Under the pieces are notes generated by a model. The model was given only the letters and a program-made list of their open reading frames with translations, was not told the DNA's origin and made no database searches. From contig JAFPVE010000011.1 of NCBI GenBank assembly GCA_017413025.1, positions 62,001-126,000 of the forward strand: a stretch of 64,000 bases of DNA, read 5' to 3'. This DNA is from Acetobacter sp. (GTDB lineage: Bacteria > Pseudomonadota > Alphaproteobacteria > Acetobacterales > Acetobacteraceae). The position numbers and the translations under genes were made by a program. This document shows positions 9,675 through 24,007 of this stretch, in pieces (positions within the stretch are counted from its first letter, which is position 1; every line of letters starts with the position of its first letter).

Positions 9675-10751
9675 TTATTTCTCCATCATTGTAGAAAATG
9701 AACGTAGACCTTTAAGCACTGCCCATGCCCGACCACTATCCAACGAAAATGCCGCCATAGCGACACTTTTTTGTAAAGCGCTAGGATCAATACACCCCTG
9801 ACGCAGAACCGTTGTTTTCCCCGCAACATGCAACGCACAAGCAGCATTAAGCAAAACTGTATCACGATAAACACCAGAAGCACCACGAAGTAAGGCTTCT
9901 AGCATTTCTGCGTTATAAGCAGGGTCTCCTCCCTGGAGTGCCTCTATAGGGGCATATGTAAACCCCGCCATTTCTGGATCTATCGTAAAACGAGAATAAT
10001 GCCCACGCTCTAAAGCCACAACATGTGTTGGACCTGCTAAAGTCAGCTCGTCAACGCCTCTTATTTCACCTAAAGGCATACTACACACAGCCCAAACATG
10101 CTCTGAACCAAGCATATGAAGTACATCAACCATAAGCTCTAGCCATTCGCAAGAAAAAACGCCTACTAATTGGCGCATTACACCGGCAGGATTCACTAAA
10201 GGACCCATAATATTAAACAATGTTGGCAACACTAAAGTTTTACGAATCGCCGTAATATGAGACATAGCCGGACAGTATTGCGAGGCTGCTAAAAAAACAA
10301 TACGATACTCTCGCAAAAGTGTGATATGCGCTTCAGGATCAAGAATAAAAGGAACCCTTAAAGCCGACAAAATATCTGATGCCCCAGACCGCGAAGAAAC
10401 AGCACGATTACCATGTTTAACGACAGGCACCCCTAACCCTGCAAGAACAAAAGCAACAGCTGTAGAAATATTTAATGTTCCGTAACGATCGCCCCCTGTC
10501 CCGCAAACATCAACGGCTTTTTCAGGAACAGATGGAAAATGACGCATTCGTACACGTAACGCTTTGACCGCGCCTAACAACTCTTCTCGCGTGGTACCTT
10601 TAACACGTAAAGCCATTAAAAAAGCTGCCATACATTCGGATGAGACATGCCCATCAAGCATAGCTCCAAATGTTCTTTGAGATTCCTCCCTACTTAAATC
10701 AGAACGTTCAGCAAGTTTAAACAGAATCTCTGTTAAATCTGTATTGACCAT
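9675..10751 (-). CDS. trpD: Anthranilate phosphoribosyltransferase
   Basis: TrpD attaches a phosphoribosyl group from PRPP to anthranilate. The 358-residue protein has the PRPP-binding CGTGGDRYGTLNIST, the KHGNRAVSSRSGASD anthranilate/PRPP loop, and GPLVNPAG. It lies between trpG (36 bases upstream) and trpC (4 bases downstream) on the same strand. The length is normal and no defects are seen. Confidence 0.96.
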   Translation of the reverse strand: MVNTDLTEILFKLAERSDLSREESQRTFGAMLDGHVSSECMAAFLMALRVKGTTREELLGAVKALRVRMRHFPSVPEKAVDVCGTGGDRYGTLNISTAVAFVLAGLGVPVVKHGNRAVSSRSGASDILSALRVPFILDPEAHITLLREYRIVFLAASQYCPAMSHITAIRKTLVLPTLFNIMGPLVNPAGVMRQLVGVFSCEWLELMVDVLHMLGSEHVWAVCSMPLGEIRGVDELTLAGPTHVVALERGHYSRFTIDPEMAGFTYAPIEALQGGDPAYNAEMLEALLRGASGVYRDTVLLNAACALHVAGKTTVLRQGCIDPSALQKSVAMAAFSLDSGRAWAVLKGLRSFSTMMEK

Positions 10752-10787
10752 TACGCACTATTTATGATGACAAGACCCATTCACATC

Positions 10788-11372
10788 CTATTTAGCATAC
10801 CATGTTTTAACGATTCCCAAAAAATTACGTAGTAAATCATGCCCATGTTCAGAAGCCATACTCTCAGGATGAAATTGCACACCAGAAACAGGGTAATAAC
10901 GATGACGCACACCCATAATGATATGATCTTGTGTCCACGCCGTCACTTCAAGATCTGGTGGAATAGTTGTTGGCTCCAGTATCAAACTGTGATAGCGTGT
11001 TGCAAGAAACGGACTTGGTATATCACCAAAAACATCTTGTCCTTTATGAAAAATAAAGCTTGTCTTGCCATGCATCGGCATTGAAGAACGAACCACTTTA
11101 GCCCCAAATACCTGCCCAATCGCTTGATAGCCTAAACACACCCCAAAAACAGGTATTTTATCTTTAGCAGCTAAAATCAAATCACAACAAATCCCCGCTT
11201 CATTCGGAGAACATGGACCAGGAGATAACACAATAGCTCGCGGCGAAAGGGCTAATGCTTCTTCAACACTTAAAGCATCATTGCGCACAACATGACATGT
11301 CTCTCCCAATTCACCCAAATAATGAACGAGATTAAATGTAAAGCTATCATAATTATCAATAAGAAGAATCAT
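10788..11372 (-). CDS. trpG: Anthranilate synthase glutamine amidotransferase subunit
   Basis: TrpG releases ammonia from glutamine for TrpE. The class I amidotransferase triad is visible: Cys in GVCLGYQAIGQ, and His and Glu in QFHPESM near the C-terminus. The N-terminal LLIDNYDSFTFNLVHYLGEL and the LSPGPCSPNEAG oxyanion region are typical. The 194-residue length is normal. The family also serves 4-amino-4-deoxychorismate synthesis (PabA), and in organisms with one copy the protein is shared. The location inside the trp run supports a main role in tryptophan synthesis. Confidence 0.95.
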   Translation of the reverse strand: MILLIDNYDSFTFNLVHYLGELGETCHVVRNDALSVEEALALSPRAIVLSPGPCSPNEAGICCDLILAAKDKIPVFGVCLGYQAIGQVFGAKVVRSSMPMHGKTSFIFHKGQDVFGDIPSPFLATRYHSLILEPTTIPPDLEVTAWTQDHIIMGVRHRYYPVSGVQFHPESMASEHGHDLLRNFLGIVKTWYAK

Positions 11373-11443
11373 AACGATATATTCTCTTTTTTAGGTACTT
11401 TACAGTCATCAACAGGAAAATAAAAAGTGTTATAAACCTCCAA

Positions 11444-12982
11444 CTAACCGCCTACCGATTCTTGAAAAGCTAATTCTGCCGCACGAAACATAGCACGCGC
11501 TTTATGGCGTGTTTCCTCGTATTCTTTTTCCGGTACACTATCAAAAACAACCCCACACCCAGCTTGTACGTGCATCATGCCATCTTTAACAACAGCCATA
11601 CGCAAACCAATACATGTATCCATATCGCCTCCAGCCCCAAAATAGCCAACACAACCGGCATATGTTGCACGGCGTGTACGTTCAACCTCGTCAATAATTT
11701 CCATCGCTCTAATTTTAGGCGCTCCCGTTAGCGTACCTGCAGGAAATGCGGCAATAAGAGCATCTAATGCTTCAAGATCAGGGCGTAATACCCCCTCAAC
11801 CTGTGACGAAATATGCATAACATGACTTAATCGTTCAATAACAAAACGTTGTGTGACAGCAACGGAACCAGAAGAACAAACACGCCCAACATCATTACGA
11901 ACAAGATCTATTAACATCAAATGTTCGGCAATTTCTTTTTCATCTGCGAGAAGTTCTTTTTCTAACCTTTGATCTTCCTCTTGTGTTTTCCCTCGCGGAC
12001 GTGTCCCCGCTAATGGACGTACTGTTACACGGCCTTCACGTAAACGAACCAGAATTTCAGGAGAAGAACCGACAAGAGAAAAACCAACAAAATTAAGATG
12101 AAACAAAAACGGTGCAGGATTCACCCGCCTTAAAGCACGATATAACGCCAAAGACGACAAAGGAAACGGCATAGAAAAACGCTGACTAGGCACAACCTGA
12201 AACGCATCTCCTGCAGCAATATACTCTCGTATTTTTTCTACAAGCGCACAAAATTCTTGCTTACTAAATGTAGAAACAGGCGCAGATAATACCTGAGAAC
12301 GTGTTGAAGAAGATAATTCAGGCAATGCTCCCCTAAGACAATGCCGTGCCTCTCCAAGCAGACGATGTGCACGCTCCCAAGCTCTCCGAACTGTTTCCCC
12401 CTCAACAGGTCTTACCGGTGCGGCTAAAACTAAATCATCTGTCACTGTATCAAAAACAACAAAAAGTCCGGGACGTATTAAAATACCCTCAGGTAAATTA
12501 AGATCATCAACAGGAGCATTAGGGAGATATTCCATCTGCCTCACCATATCATAACCAAGATAGCCAAAAAGACCCGCAATCATAGGAGGCAAACCATGAG
12601 GTAGTTCTAACCGACTGGATCGTATCAATTGACGAAGATTTTCTAGAGGATGATCACGATAGACCCTCTGTTCAGATAGCACGCCATGGATCCCTGTTTG
12701 AAGAGAAACTTGTGCACTATGACACATCCACACAAGATCAGGCTTTAAGGCAATAACAGAATAACGCCCGCGCGATGCACCCCCCTCAACACTTTCAAAC
12801 AACAATGTGTGAGGGTCTATTTGTCCTTTAGAATAAGCAAGCCGAATATAAGCCGAAACTGGTGTTAACAAATCAGCCGCTTCGACGGAAAAAACAACAG
12901 AGGCTTGTCCTCTTTCCCAGGCACACTCACACTCCTGCCAAGAAGGGGAAACCAATGCGTGAAGACTTGCCTCCATGCTCAT
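11444..12982 (-). CDS. trpE: Anthranilate synthase component I
   Basis: TrpE turns chorismate plus ammonia into anthranilate. The 512-residue protein has the chorismate-binding signature (LAGTRPRGKTQEEDQRLEKE, FPAGTLTGAPKIRAMEII, YAGCVGYFGAGGDMD). The N-terminal LLESVEGG-like element appears as LLFESVEGGASRGRYS, where feedback inhibition by tryptophan is usually sensed. The start at 12982 has a strong AAGGAG a few bases upstream that overlaps the stop of the preceding PpiD-like gene, so translation may be coupled. I saw no leader peptide or attenuator in front of trpE. Confidence 0.96.
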   Translation of the reverse strand: MSMEASLHALVSPSWQECECAWERGQASVVFSVEAADLLTPVSAYIRLAYSKGQIDPHTLLFESVEGGASRGRYSVIALKPDLVWMCHSAQVSLQTGIHGVLSEQRVYRDHPLENLRQLIRSSRLELPHGLPPMIAGLFGYLGYDMVRQMEYLPNAPVDDLNLPEGILIRPGLFVVFDTVTDDLVLAAPVRPVEGETVRRAWERAHRLLGEARHCLRGALPELSSSTRSQVLSAPVSTFSKQEFCALVEKIREYIAAGDAFQVVPSQRFSMPFPLSSLALYRALRRVNPAPFLFHLNFVGFSLVGSSPEILVRLREGRVTVRPLAGTRPRGKTQEEDQRLEKELLADEKEIAEHLMLIDLVRNDVGRVCSSGSVAVTQRFVIERLSHVMHISSQVEGVLRPDLEALDALIAAFPAGTLTGAPKIRAMEIIDEVERTRRATYAGCVGYFGAGGDMDTCIGLRMAVVKDGMMHVQAGCGVVFDSVPEKEYEETRHKARAMFRAAELAFQESVGG

Positions 12983-12993
12983 GACTCTCCTTA

Positions 12994-14913
12994 TTACCCA
13001 CCAAGCCCTGCCCGCGTAATAGCGGTCGTTATACCTGTTTTATTAATATATGGCGAAGTTTGTTCAATCAAAGCTTGCACAAAAGTTGTTACGAGATCAT
13101 CCGAGTCGGATTGAGCTAAATTTAATCTCATGTTTTGCATATCTTTTTTAGAAAGAGGCGGATTGGGCACAAAAACTTTCGTCACAAGCCCAACCCAAAA
13201 AGCATGATCACTTTCAGCCATGACTGCTTGCCCTACCCGCATATGCGGCAGATAAACCATAAGCGCAGCAGGAATAGCCTTATTAGGAGCAACTGATGAA
13301 AAGGCTACGTTTCGTAGAACATGCATTTTTGAGGACGCTGGTAATACCATTTTGCCTGACATACGACTCGCCAGATAGAGTGCCGTTGCCTTTTGATTCG
13401 CACGATAACGACGCTCATCACTCTGCCATGCCTTAAGAACATCGGGACGTGACTGTGTAAAACTTTTTTCTGCTGAAGGAATAATTTTATCAACTTCGAC
13501 AGCAAAATAACTATGATCAGGTCCATCTATAAGATAGGGGGCTACCCCTTGTTTTTGTGTAAAAATCTGATGAATAATCGCTTTACGCAATGCGCCAGAA
13601 GCAGGAATAGGCGCAGGTTTTCCATTCACCATTTGTCCTTGGGCATTCAAAACCCCAGAAACAGCTACAGCCCCAAGCGAACTAGGAATAGCCTCAAACC
13701 CACTCCCAGCTATCGTATCTTGCAAAATACGCTGCCGCGCTGAAATTAGAGAAACCGCCTTGGCTTTACGATACTCAGAAAGAAGATCTAAACGTGCCTT
13801 TTCGTAAGAAACATTATGTTCAGGTATAATTTTCGTAACGCGAAAAACAGCCCAGTTCCCAGCAAATTGAACAATAGGACTGATTTTTCCAAGTGGTGCA
13901 TGAAAAACAGCTTGACGCAAAACATCGGATGCCACTGCCGATGCCTTTGTTGCTGGCATATTAAAGGCTTCTGCATTTTTAATTGACTTAACAAAACGCT
14001 GAATATTTTGCCATTTTTTTTCTTTTTCCCATGTTGTACGAAGTATATGCGCTTGCTTTTCTTTCGAAAGAATCACCATTTGCACGTCACGCGTTTCAGG
14101 CATGTGATAACGATCAAACTGCTTGTCATACGCCTTCTTAAGTTGTTTTTCATCAACTGAAATACTTTGGGCAAGTGTCTCAGGAGAAAGTATAACAATC
14201 CGTGCATGACGTTGCTCTGGCATACGAAAAAGCCACGGGTGATTAGCATAGTATCGACGAAGAACCATATCACCAGGATCCGCAGGTAATGGAACACTAT
14301 CAAATGGTATCCGCACTAAATCAACGACTGATACACGTGCAATATAGTGCGTCAAACTCTCAAACAATGTATTAGAAACGCTGCCACTTTGCATCATCGG
14401 TTGCAAAACAGAACGAATCGCTAAATTATTGCGCGTTGTACGAATAACTTCCTGCTCTGTTAACCCCTGATCACGTAGTTTTTGGTTAAAAACAGCACGA
14501 TCAAATTTACCATTATTTCCATAAAAATACGGGAGAGAAAAAATCTCATTTCTTACAGCAGAATCTGGAACCTCAACATTCATCTTTCTGGCAAACTCTA
14601 ACAGCTCCGCCCGCATAACAAGCCTATGCAAAACTTGTTGTGCAATTTGTTGAATCATCGCCGGAGAGAGTTGCGCTGCTGCATTTTTCCCCATTTGCTG
14701 AATAATAACCGGTATTTCTTGGCGCAAGATTGTTGATAAATCTGTAACCGTAATATCGGTTTTTCCTACTTGTACAACAACATTAGAGCTTGTACCTATA
14801 TAGCCAACAACATCACCAACACCCCAACCAATAAAAGCCACAAAAACAGCAATAACAATAGCACGCCCCAACCACGACTCAACAAACACATGACGCAGAG
14901 AGGTAATCATCAA
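12994..14913 (-). CDS. ppiD: PpiD-type membrane-anchored peptidyl-prolyl isomerase/chaperone
   Basis: PpiD-like proteins hang in the periplasm from one inner-membrane helix near the Sec translocon and help exported proteins fold. The 639-residue protein has a short cytoplasmic end, one membrane segment (about 15-37), a SurA-N-like region (about 45-170, LHRLVMRAELLEFARKMNVEVPD) and a degenerate parvulin-like centre. The C-terminal half is weakly conserved. Its stop lies 11 bases before trpE on the same strand. It is divergent from tpiA across a 255-base gap. The name follows architecture; isomerase activity is uncertain, since PpiD parvulin domains are often inactive. Confidence 0.85.
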   Translation of the reverse strand: MMITSLRHVFVESWLGRAIVIAVFVAFIGWGVGDVVGYIGTSSNVVVQVGKTDITVTDLSTILRQEIPVIIQQMGKNAAAQLSPAMIQQIAQQVLHRLVMRAELLEFARKMNVEVPDSAVRNEIFSLPYFYGNNGKFDRAVFNQKLRDQGLTEQEVIRTTRNNLAIRSVLQPMMQSGSVSNTLFESLTHYIARVSVVDLVRIPFDSVPLPADPGDMVLRRYYANHPWLFRMPEQRHARIVILSPETLAQSISVDEKQLKKAYDKQFDRYHMPETRDVQMVILSKEKQAHILRTTWEKEKKWQNIQRFVKSIKNAEAFNMPATKASAVASDVLRQAVFHAPLGKISPIVQFAGNWAVFRVTKIIPEHNVSYEKARLDLLSEYRKAKAVSLISARQRILQDTIAGSGFEAIPSSLGAVAVSGVLNAQGQMVNGKPAPIPASGALRKAIIHQIFTQKQGVAPYLIDGPDHSYFAVEVDKIIPSAEKSFTQSRPDVLKAWQSDERRYRANQKATALYLASRMSGKMVLPASSKMHVLRNVAFSSVAPNKAIPAALMVYLPHMRVGQAVMAESDHAFWVGLVTKVFVPNPPLSKKDMQNMRLNLAQSDSDDLVTTFVQALIEQTSPYINKTGITTAITRAGLGG

Positions 14914-15060
14914 AAAAGACCTAACATATTCAATTTCAACAAGATTTGTTTCACAACAAGCTTGAGTATTGAGTTATAAACAGAAACATTAAATTTGACT
15001 AGATATTATAACGTATAAGACATAAACTTTCTCATAAAGTTAAAAAAACGACATATTCTA

Positions 15061-15123
15061 ATAGGATATCACTATAGGATATCGCCACGAAATGAATTAT
15101 TATAATTCTTAATATTAAGAATT
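15061..15123. promoter_or_regulatory. Direct repeat and 20-base palindrome in the ppiD/tpiA divergent gap
   Basis: ATAGGATATC occurs twice (15061-15070 and 15074-15083). A perfect 20-base palindrome with arms AATTCTTAAT/ATTAAGAATT spans 15104-15123, 45 bases before the tpiA start. Such elements in a divergent promoter region suggest a dimeric regulator site, but no regulator can be named. Confidence 0.35.
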
Positions 15124-15168
15124 GCCTTATTCAAAGTACATCACCGCAAATTCAGATAAGGAGCAAAC

Positions 15169-15927
15169 ATGAGTCCTAAAATTATTGTAGGCAATTGGAA
15201 AATGAACGGCACAAAGGAAAAAGTGCACGAAATAGCGCATGCGCTCACGACATATAGTAATCGTCTTTCACATGAAGAAATACAAAATAAAACACAAATC
15301 GTTATTTGCCCTCCTTTTACACTTCTCCCATTACTTGCTGAATGTTTAAAGGAAACACCGTGTTTACTTGGTGCCCAAAATTGCCATGAAAAACTTTCTG
15401 GTGCCCATACAGGTGATATTTCTGCGGCTATGCTCCTTGAATTCGGCGTCTCTCATGTTATTTTAGGGCACTCAGAACGCCGTCAAAACCACGGTGAACT
15501 GGATAGCATTATTAGACAGAAAGTAACAACAGCCACACAAGCAGGATTAACACCTATTGTCTGTATTGGTGAAACCAGAGAGCAGCACGAAGAAGAAACC
15601 TACACCGATGTTTTAGGTTGGCAAATGGAAGGCTCTCTTCCTAATGACTTTTCAGGCATTCTTGCTTACGAACCTATTTGGGCTATTGGAACAGGTCTAA
15701 CAGCTTCTCCTGAACAAATTACAGAAACAATGTGTTTTTTACGAGAAGAGTTGATAAGACAATTTGGCAAGTCTGGAAAAACGATCCCAATCCTTTATGG
15801 CGGTTCTGTTACTGCAGACAATGTTTCGACAATACTCTCCATTCCCGAAGTGGCTGGTGTACTAGTGGGAGGGCAAAGCCTAAACGCCGATACCTTTCTC
15901 CATATTATTGAGTATCAGTGCCTCTAA
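15169..15927 (+). CDS. tpiA: Triosephosphate isomerase
   Basis: TpiA interconverts dihydroxyacetone phosphate and glyceraldehyde 3-phosphate. The 252-residue protein has GNWKMNG at the N-terminus, the catalytic His in ILGHSERR, the catalytic Glu in LAYEPIWAIGTG (loop 6 follows), and the phosphate-binding ILYGGSV. A strong AAGGAG lies about 6 bases before the ATG. It is the first gene of the plus-strand run tpiA-secG-pyrG-kdsA, an order seen in other Alphaproteobacteria. Confidence 0.97.
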   Translation: MSPKIIVGNWKMNGTKEKVHEIAHALTTYSNRLSHEEIQNKTQIVICPPFTLLPLLAECLKETPCLLGAQNCHEKLSGAHTGDISAAMLLEFGVSHVILGHSERRQNHGELDSIIRQKVTTATQAGLTPIVCIGETREQHEEETYTDVLGWQMEGSLPNDFSGILAYEPIWAIGTGLTASPEQITETMCFLREELIRQFGKSGKTIPILYGGSVTADNVSTILSIPEVAGVLVGGQSLNADTFLHIIEYQCL

Positions 15928-15960
15928 GCGTTATTGAACACCTACAGATTGGATTTTACA

Positions 15961-16380
15961 ATGACTGTTTTTCTTCTTATTTTACAATTCTGCGTTGCCG
16001 TTGCTCTGATTGGCATTATCCTCATTCAACGAAGCGAAGGTGGAGGACTTGGCGTTGGAAATAGTCAAGGCATGGGAGCTTTTATGTCTAGTCGAGGAAC
16101 AGCTAATTTACTCACCCGTACAACAGCCATCCTTGCAGGTCTCTTTATGTTACTTTCTATTATTCTCGCTGTTCTTTACAAAGGAGGCGCATCAGGAGGA
16201 GGCTTCAGCGCCGGACAGGATATTCTCAGTCAAACCTCACATACAACGACAGCTCTACCAACACCACCACAAACTGTAACAAAAATACTTTCTCCATCTC
16301 ATTCTTTAACACACCCTGTGCCTTCTACGCCACTACACGATTCTGGTGTACCGACATCACATGCCCCAGCACACCCGTAA
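15961..16380 (+). CDS. secG: Preprotein translocase subunit SecG
   Basis: SecG is the small accessory membrane subunit of the SecYEG channel. The protein has two membrane helices (about 3-22 and 55-75) joined by the conserved cytoplasmic loop SEGGGLGVGNSQGMGAFMSSRG. A Pro/Thr/Ser-rich C-terminal tail of about 55 residues follows. I chose the ATG at 15961 (139 residues). An upstream in-frame TTG at 15934 would add nine residues directly after the tpiA stop. The position between tpiA and pyrG supports the call. Confidence 0.9.
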   Translation: MTVFLLILQFCVAVALIGIILIQRSEGGGLGVGNSQGMGAFMSSRGTANLLTRTTAILAGLFMLLSIILAVLYKGGASGGGFSAGQDILSQTSHTTTALPTPPQTVTKILSPSHSLTHPVPSTPLHDSGVPTSHAPAHP

Positions 16381-16510
16381 TTTTTCGTTATATCTTCTAT
16401 GAAAAGAAACCTTCTTTTATCACCCTGTGTTGTCGTCCACACTCTGATATGTTGTTTCGTCGTTTTATAGCTATTTTATACATGTTTTTTATTTTTCTTT
16501 TTCTACATAG

Positions 16511-18156
<1,646 letters not shown>

Positions 18157-18157
<1 letters not shown>

Positions 18158-19023
18158 TGTCTCCATTACCTTACACATTTTCTATTGGATCTTTAACAAT
18201 TGGCAATGATAAGCCTTTTGTTCTTATTGCAGGACCATGTCAGATTGAGTCTACAACACATGCGTTAGAATGTGCTTCTGCCATCAAAGAAATCTGCCAT
18301 GCTGCGCAAATAGGGTTCATTTACAAAAGTTCTTTTGATAAAGCAAACCGAACAAGTCTCTCGAGCGCAAGAGGCGTTGGAATAGCTACCGGTCTGGAAA
18401 TTTTATCCCGTATACGCACAGAACTTATGATTCCCGTATTAACCGATGTTCATTCTCCAGAACAATGTGCAAGGGTCGCTCAAGCTGTTGACGTTCTTCA
18501 AATTCCTGCTTTTTTATGTCGACAAACAGACCTTCTCATTGCAGCAGGTCATACACAAGCCGCTATTAATATCAAAAAAGGTCAGTTTCTCGCACCATGG
18601 GATATGCGTTACGCTGCCCAAAAAATTGCCTCTACAGGCAACCAACGCATTATGCTCTGTGAACGCGGTACAAGTTTTGGATATAATACTCTTATCAATG
18701 ATATGCGCTCTTTGCCTATTATGGCACAAACAGGTTACCCTGTTGTTTTTGACGCCACCCATTCTGTACAATGCCCAGGAGGTCTAGGCAACGCCTCTGG
18801 AGGAGAGCGTCAATTTGCCCCCTTGTTAGCGCGCGCTGCTCTCGCCGTTGGTATTGCTGCCCTTTTTATAGAAACACACGAAAACCCCGACCAAGCTCAG
18901 AGTGACGGCGCGACTATGATACCACTCCGCCAGCTTCCTACACTTCTACAGCATTTCAAAGAACTTGATCATTTTGTTAAAACAAAAGTTCTCACTTCAA
19001 TGCCAGAAACCCAACAATCTTAA
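18157..19023 (+). CDS. kdsA: 3-deoxy-8-phosphooctulonate synthase
   Basis: KdsA condenses arabinose 5-phosphate with phosphoenolpyruvate to give KDO 8-phosphate for lipopolysaccharide. The start is the ATG at 18157, which shares its A with the pyrG stop. The frame is open further upstream, but that part lies inside pyrG. The 288-residue product shows LIAGPCQIES, KSSFDKANRTS, QIPAFLCRQTDLL, KKGQFLAPWD and DATHSVQCPGG. It is convergent with gyrB across only 16 bases. Many Alphaproteobacteria have eno next; here it is absent. Confidence 0.96.
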
Positions 19024-19039
19024 AGGAACAGCCTCAGGC

Positions 19040-21493
<2,454 letters not shown>

Positions 21494-21614
21494 CTAGGTT
21501 AGTATACTTCATTTCGCGACTATCGCCAATGTCTGGAAAAATATTATGTCTTATAAAGCATATCTCTTTTGAAAATGTTTATACATTTTATAATGTTTGT
21601 GTGAGATATAAGAG

Positions 21615-22748
21615 TTATTCATCATTAGAGGGCAATAAATGACCATGATGTACAGTCATAAACTGAGCTTTTCCCTTAAGAGGGAGAAACGGAAGTTGAT
21701 CGGTTCCTGTTAAAATTACGGTACTCTTAAAGGCTTGTAAACTTTTTAATAAAGCAACACGATGTGTCTCATCTAAATGAACAAGAGGTTCATCAAGTAA
21801 GAGCAATGGCGGTATTCCATGATATTTTGTTACAATATGGGTATAAGTCAAAACAAGACCTACAAGTAATGCTTTTTGTTGCCCTGTGCTCGCCATAGAA
21901 GCTGATTGTCCCGTATGTAAATTTGTTAAAACGCAATCGCTACGATGAACACCTAAAGAAGCTCTACCCTTTTGGCGATCGTGCATACGAAGATCTAACA
22001 ATTTTTCACGAAGCCAATCCTCTACCACTAACGCTGGTTCATAGGAAAGAAATGCCCCTATAGGGCAATGCATATCCAGTCGCGTCGCAGAAAAATAATC
22101 TGTTGTATGCTGCGTATGTTTATTAAGCCGATCCACGGTTTCATTACGCGCCGCAGCAATAGCCACCGCATGGCGCGCCATAGCATGTTCCACCCCTGAA
22201 ATCCAAGCACTCTCTGAAAAACGAGTTTGCAAAAGCTTGTTCCGCTGTGTCATTGCCTTATCATAGGCAGCGAGTTCTGTCATATGCTGTGGGAAAATTG
22301 CCAACACAAGACGATCTAAAAAACGACGTCTTTCTGCTGCTCCACCGCTAAATAACCTATCCATTTGCGGCGTAACCCACACAGCAGAAACCATTTTATC
22401 GCAAAAATCACTACCAGATTGGCTGCTACGAAAACGCTTACCGTTATACAACAATACCCTGCGATGGGATTCCGTTTCTCGTTGTATACCAGTACCAATC
22501 TCAAGATATTCGCCAGCCTTTTTAATACGAGCAAACACCGCCCATTCATGGCTCTCAAATCGTCCTAATTGTCCAAGCGGTGCAGATCTCAAACCACGAC
22601 CTGGCGTTAGAAGAGAAACAGCTTCTAAAAGATTTGTTTTACCGCTCCCATTCTCACCTGTTAAAACAAGTAGATCTGAACAAGGCTCCCACAAAAGGTT
22701 AGAATAATTACGGAAATGTGAGAGACGCAATTTAACTAAGCACGACAT
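21615..22748 (-). CDS. recF: DNA replication and repair protein RecF
   Basis: RecF is an SMC-like ATPase that helps load RecA at gaps. The 377-residue protein shows Walker A GENGSGKTNLLEA near the N-terminus, the ABC-type signature region STGQQKALLVGL, and Walker B LLLLDEPLVHLDE. It starts 45 bases after the dnaN stop, as part of the conserved dnaA-dnaN-recF-gyrB order. Confidence 0.95.
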   Translation of the reverse strand: MSCLVKLRLSHFRNYSNLLWEPCSDLLVLTGENGSGKTNLLEAVSLLTPGRGLRSAPLGQLGRFESHEWAVFARIKKAGEYLEIGTGIQRETESHRRVLLYNGKRFRSSQSGSDFCDKMVSAVWVTPQMDRLFSGGAAERRRFLDRLVLAIFPQHMTELAAYDKAMTQRNKLLQTRFSESAWISGVEHAMARHAVAIAAARNETVDRLNKHTQHTTDYFSATRLDMHCPIGAFLSYEPALVVEDWLREKLLDLRMHDRQKGRASLGVHRSDCVLTNLHTGQSASMASTGQQKALLVGLVLTYTHIVTKYHGIPPLLLLDEPLVHLDETHRVALLKSLQAFKSTVILTGTDQLPFLPLKGKAQFMTVHHGHLLPSNDE

Positions 22749-22793
22749 CTCTCAACTAAAGACAACACTCAACTCCGTCAAAGAAAACAGTTC

Positions 22794-23915
22794 TCATACA
22801 CGCATAGGCATAATGACATATAGTACCGAAGAAGTTCCAGCACTCCGAACAATCACAGGAGCAACACTATCTGCAAAAACGAACTCAGCCTCATTTTCAA
22901 TCTGATCCATAATATCCACTAAATACCGCGCCTGAAAACCGATTTCTAACTCTTCAGAAGTGTAAAATACGACATTATCGTCTAACTCTTCTTTAGCTGT
23001 ACCTCGCTCAGGGCTATTGGCTGATAAAACCAATGAGCCTGTTTTCAAACTCATTTTTACCGGGCGCGAACGTTCTCGACTAATGGCGGCAACACGTGCA
23101 ACTGCCTCTGAAAATGCTTTTCTCTCTACTTTAAGAACGCGCGTATTATTTTGGGGGATAACCCGTTCATAATCTGGAAAAACCCCATCAATCAATTTCG
23201 ATGTTAGCGTAATAGCCCCTATAACCAACTGAATACGCGTATCCGATAAGGCAATGGAAATCTCTTCCGATGTTTCTTCCATAAGTTTACGCAACTCATT
23301 CACTGTTTTACGCGGAATAATAACTCCAGAAATACCTGCAGCTCCTAGAGGCACATTCGTTTCTACACGAGCAAGCCGATGACCATCAGTTGCAACGGCT
23401 CTAAGTTTTTCTTCCCCCTCTACATCAGTAACATGTAGATAAATACCGTTCAAATAATAACGTGTTTCCTCATTAGAAATAGCAAAACGTATTCTATCAA
23501 TCAAAGATTGTAAAACAGAGGAAGAAATCTGAAACGTATGCGGAAAATCCCCTGTTCCCATAGAAGGAAAATCTTCAACCGGAAGGACATTAAGACGCGT
23601 TGCATACCGACCCGCCTGTAAATGAAGCCCATTACTTTCTGTTTTGTCAAATTCTATAACAACATTATCAGGTAATTTACGTACAATATCGTACAAAACA
23701 GCGGCTGGTACTGTACACGCCCCTTCACAAACAACAGAAGCTGGGATACGCTCTACAACCTCTATTTCCATATCTGTTGCTTTCAAACTCACCTGCTGAT
23801 TTGTCGCTTGAATAAGCACATTCGCCAAAATAGGAATCGTGTTCCGCTTTTCCGCAACACTCTGGACATGTGCTAGAGCCTTAAGGAGGATCGCACGCTC
23901 CGTTGAAAATTTCAT
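22794..23915 (-). CDS. dnaN: DNA polymerase III beta sliding clamp
   Basis: DnaN forms the ring that holds polymerase on DNA. The 373-residue length matches three clamp repeats. MKFSTERAILLKALAHVQSV, NTIPILANVLIQA and the C-terminal SVLYVIMPMRV (which ends in the usual MPMR form) identify it. It starts about 92 bases downstream of dnaA on the same strand. Confidence 0.96.
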   Translation of the reverse strand: MKFSTERAILLKALAHVQSVAEKRNTIPILANVLIQATNQQVSLKATDMEIEVVERIPASVVCEGACTVPAAVLYDIVRKLPDNVVIEFDKTESNGLHLQAGRYATRLNVLPVEDFPSMGTGDFPHTFQISSSVLQSLIDRIRFAISNEETRYYLNGIYLHVTDVEGEEKLRAVATDGHRLARVETNVPLGAAGISGVIIPRKTVNELRKLMEETSEEISIALSDTRIQLVIGAITLTSKLIDGVFPDYERVIPQNNTRVLKVERKAFSEAVARVAAISRERSRPVKMSLKTGSLVLSANSPERGTAKEELDDNVVFYTSEELEIGFQARYLVDIMDQIENEAEFVFADSVAPVIVRSAGTSSVLYVIMPMRV

Positions 23916-24007
23916 TTATCCCTCCTTTCTTTTCGAAATAAATACCCTTGTTATTCTCATGTATAGATTATATAAAGTACCCATAATCTTTACTCATCAT
24001 CATTAGT

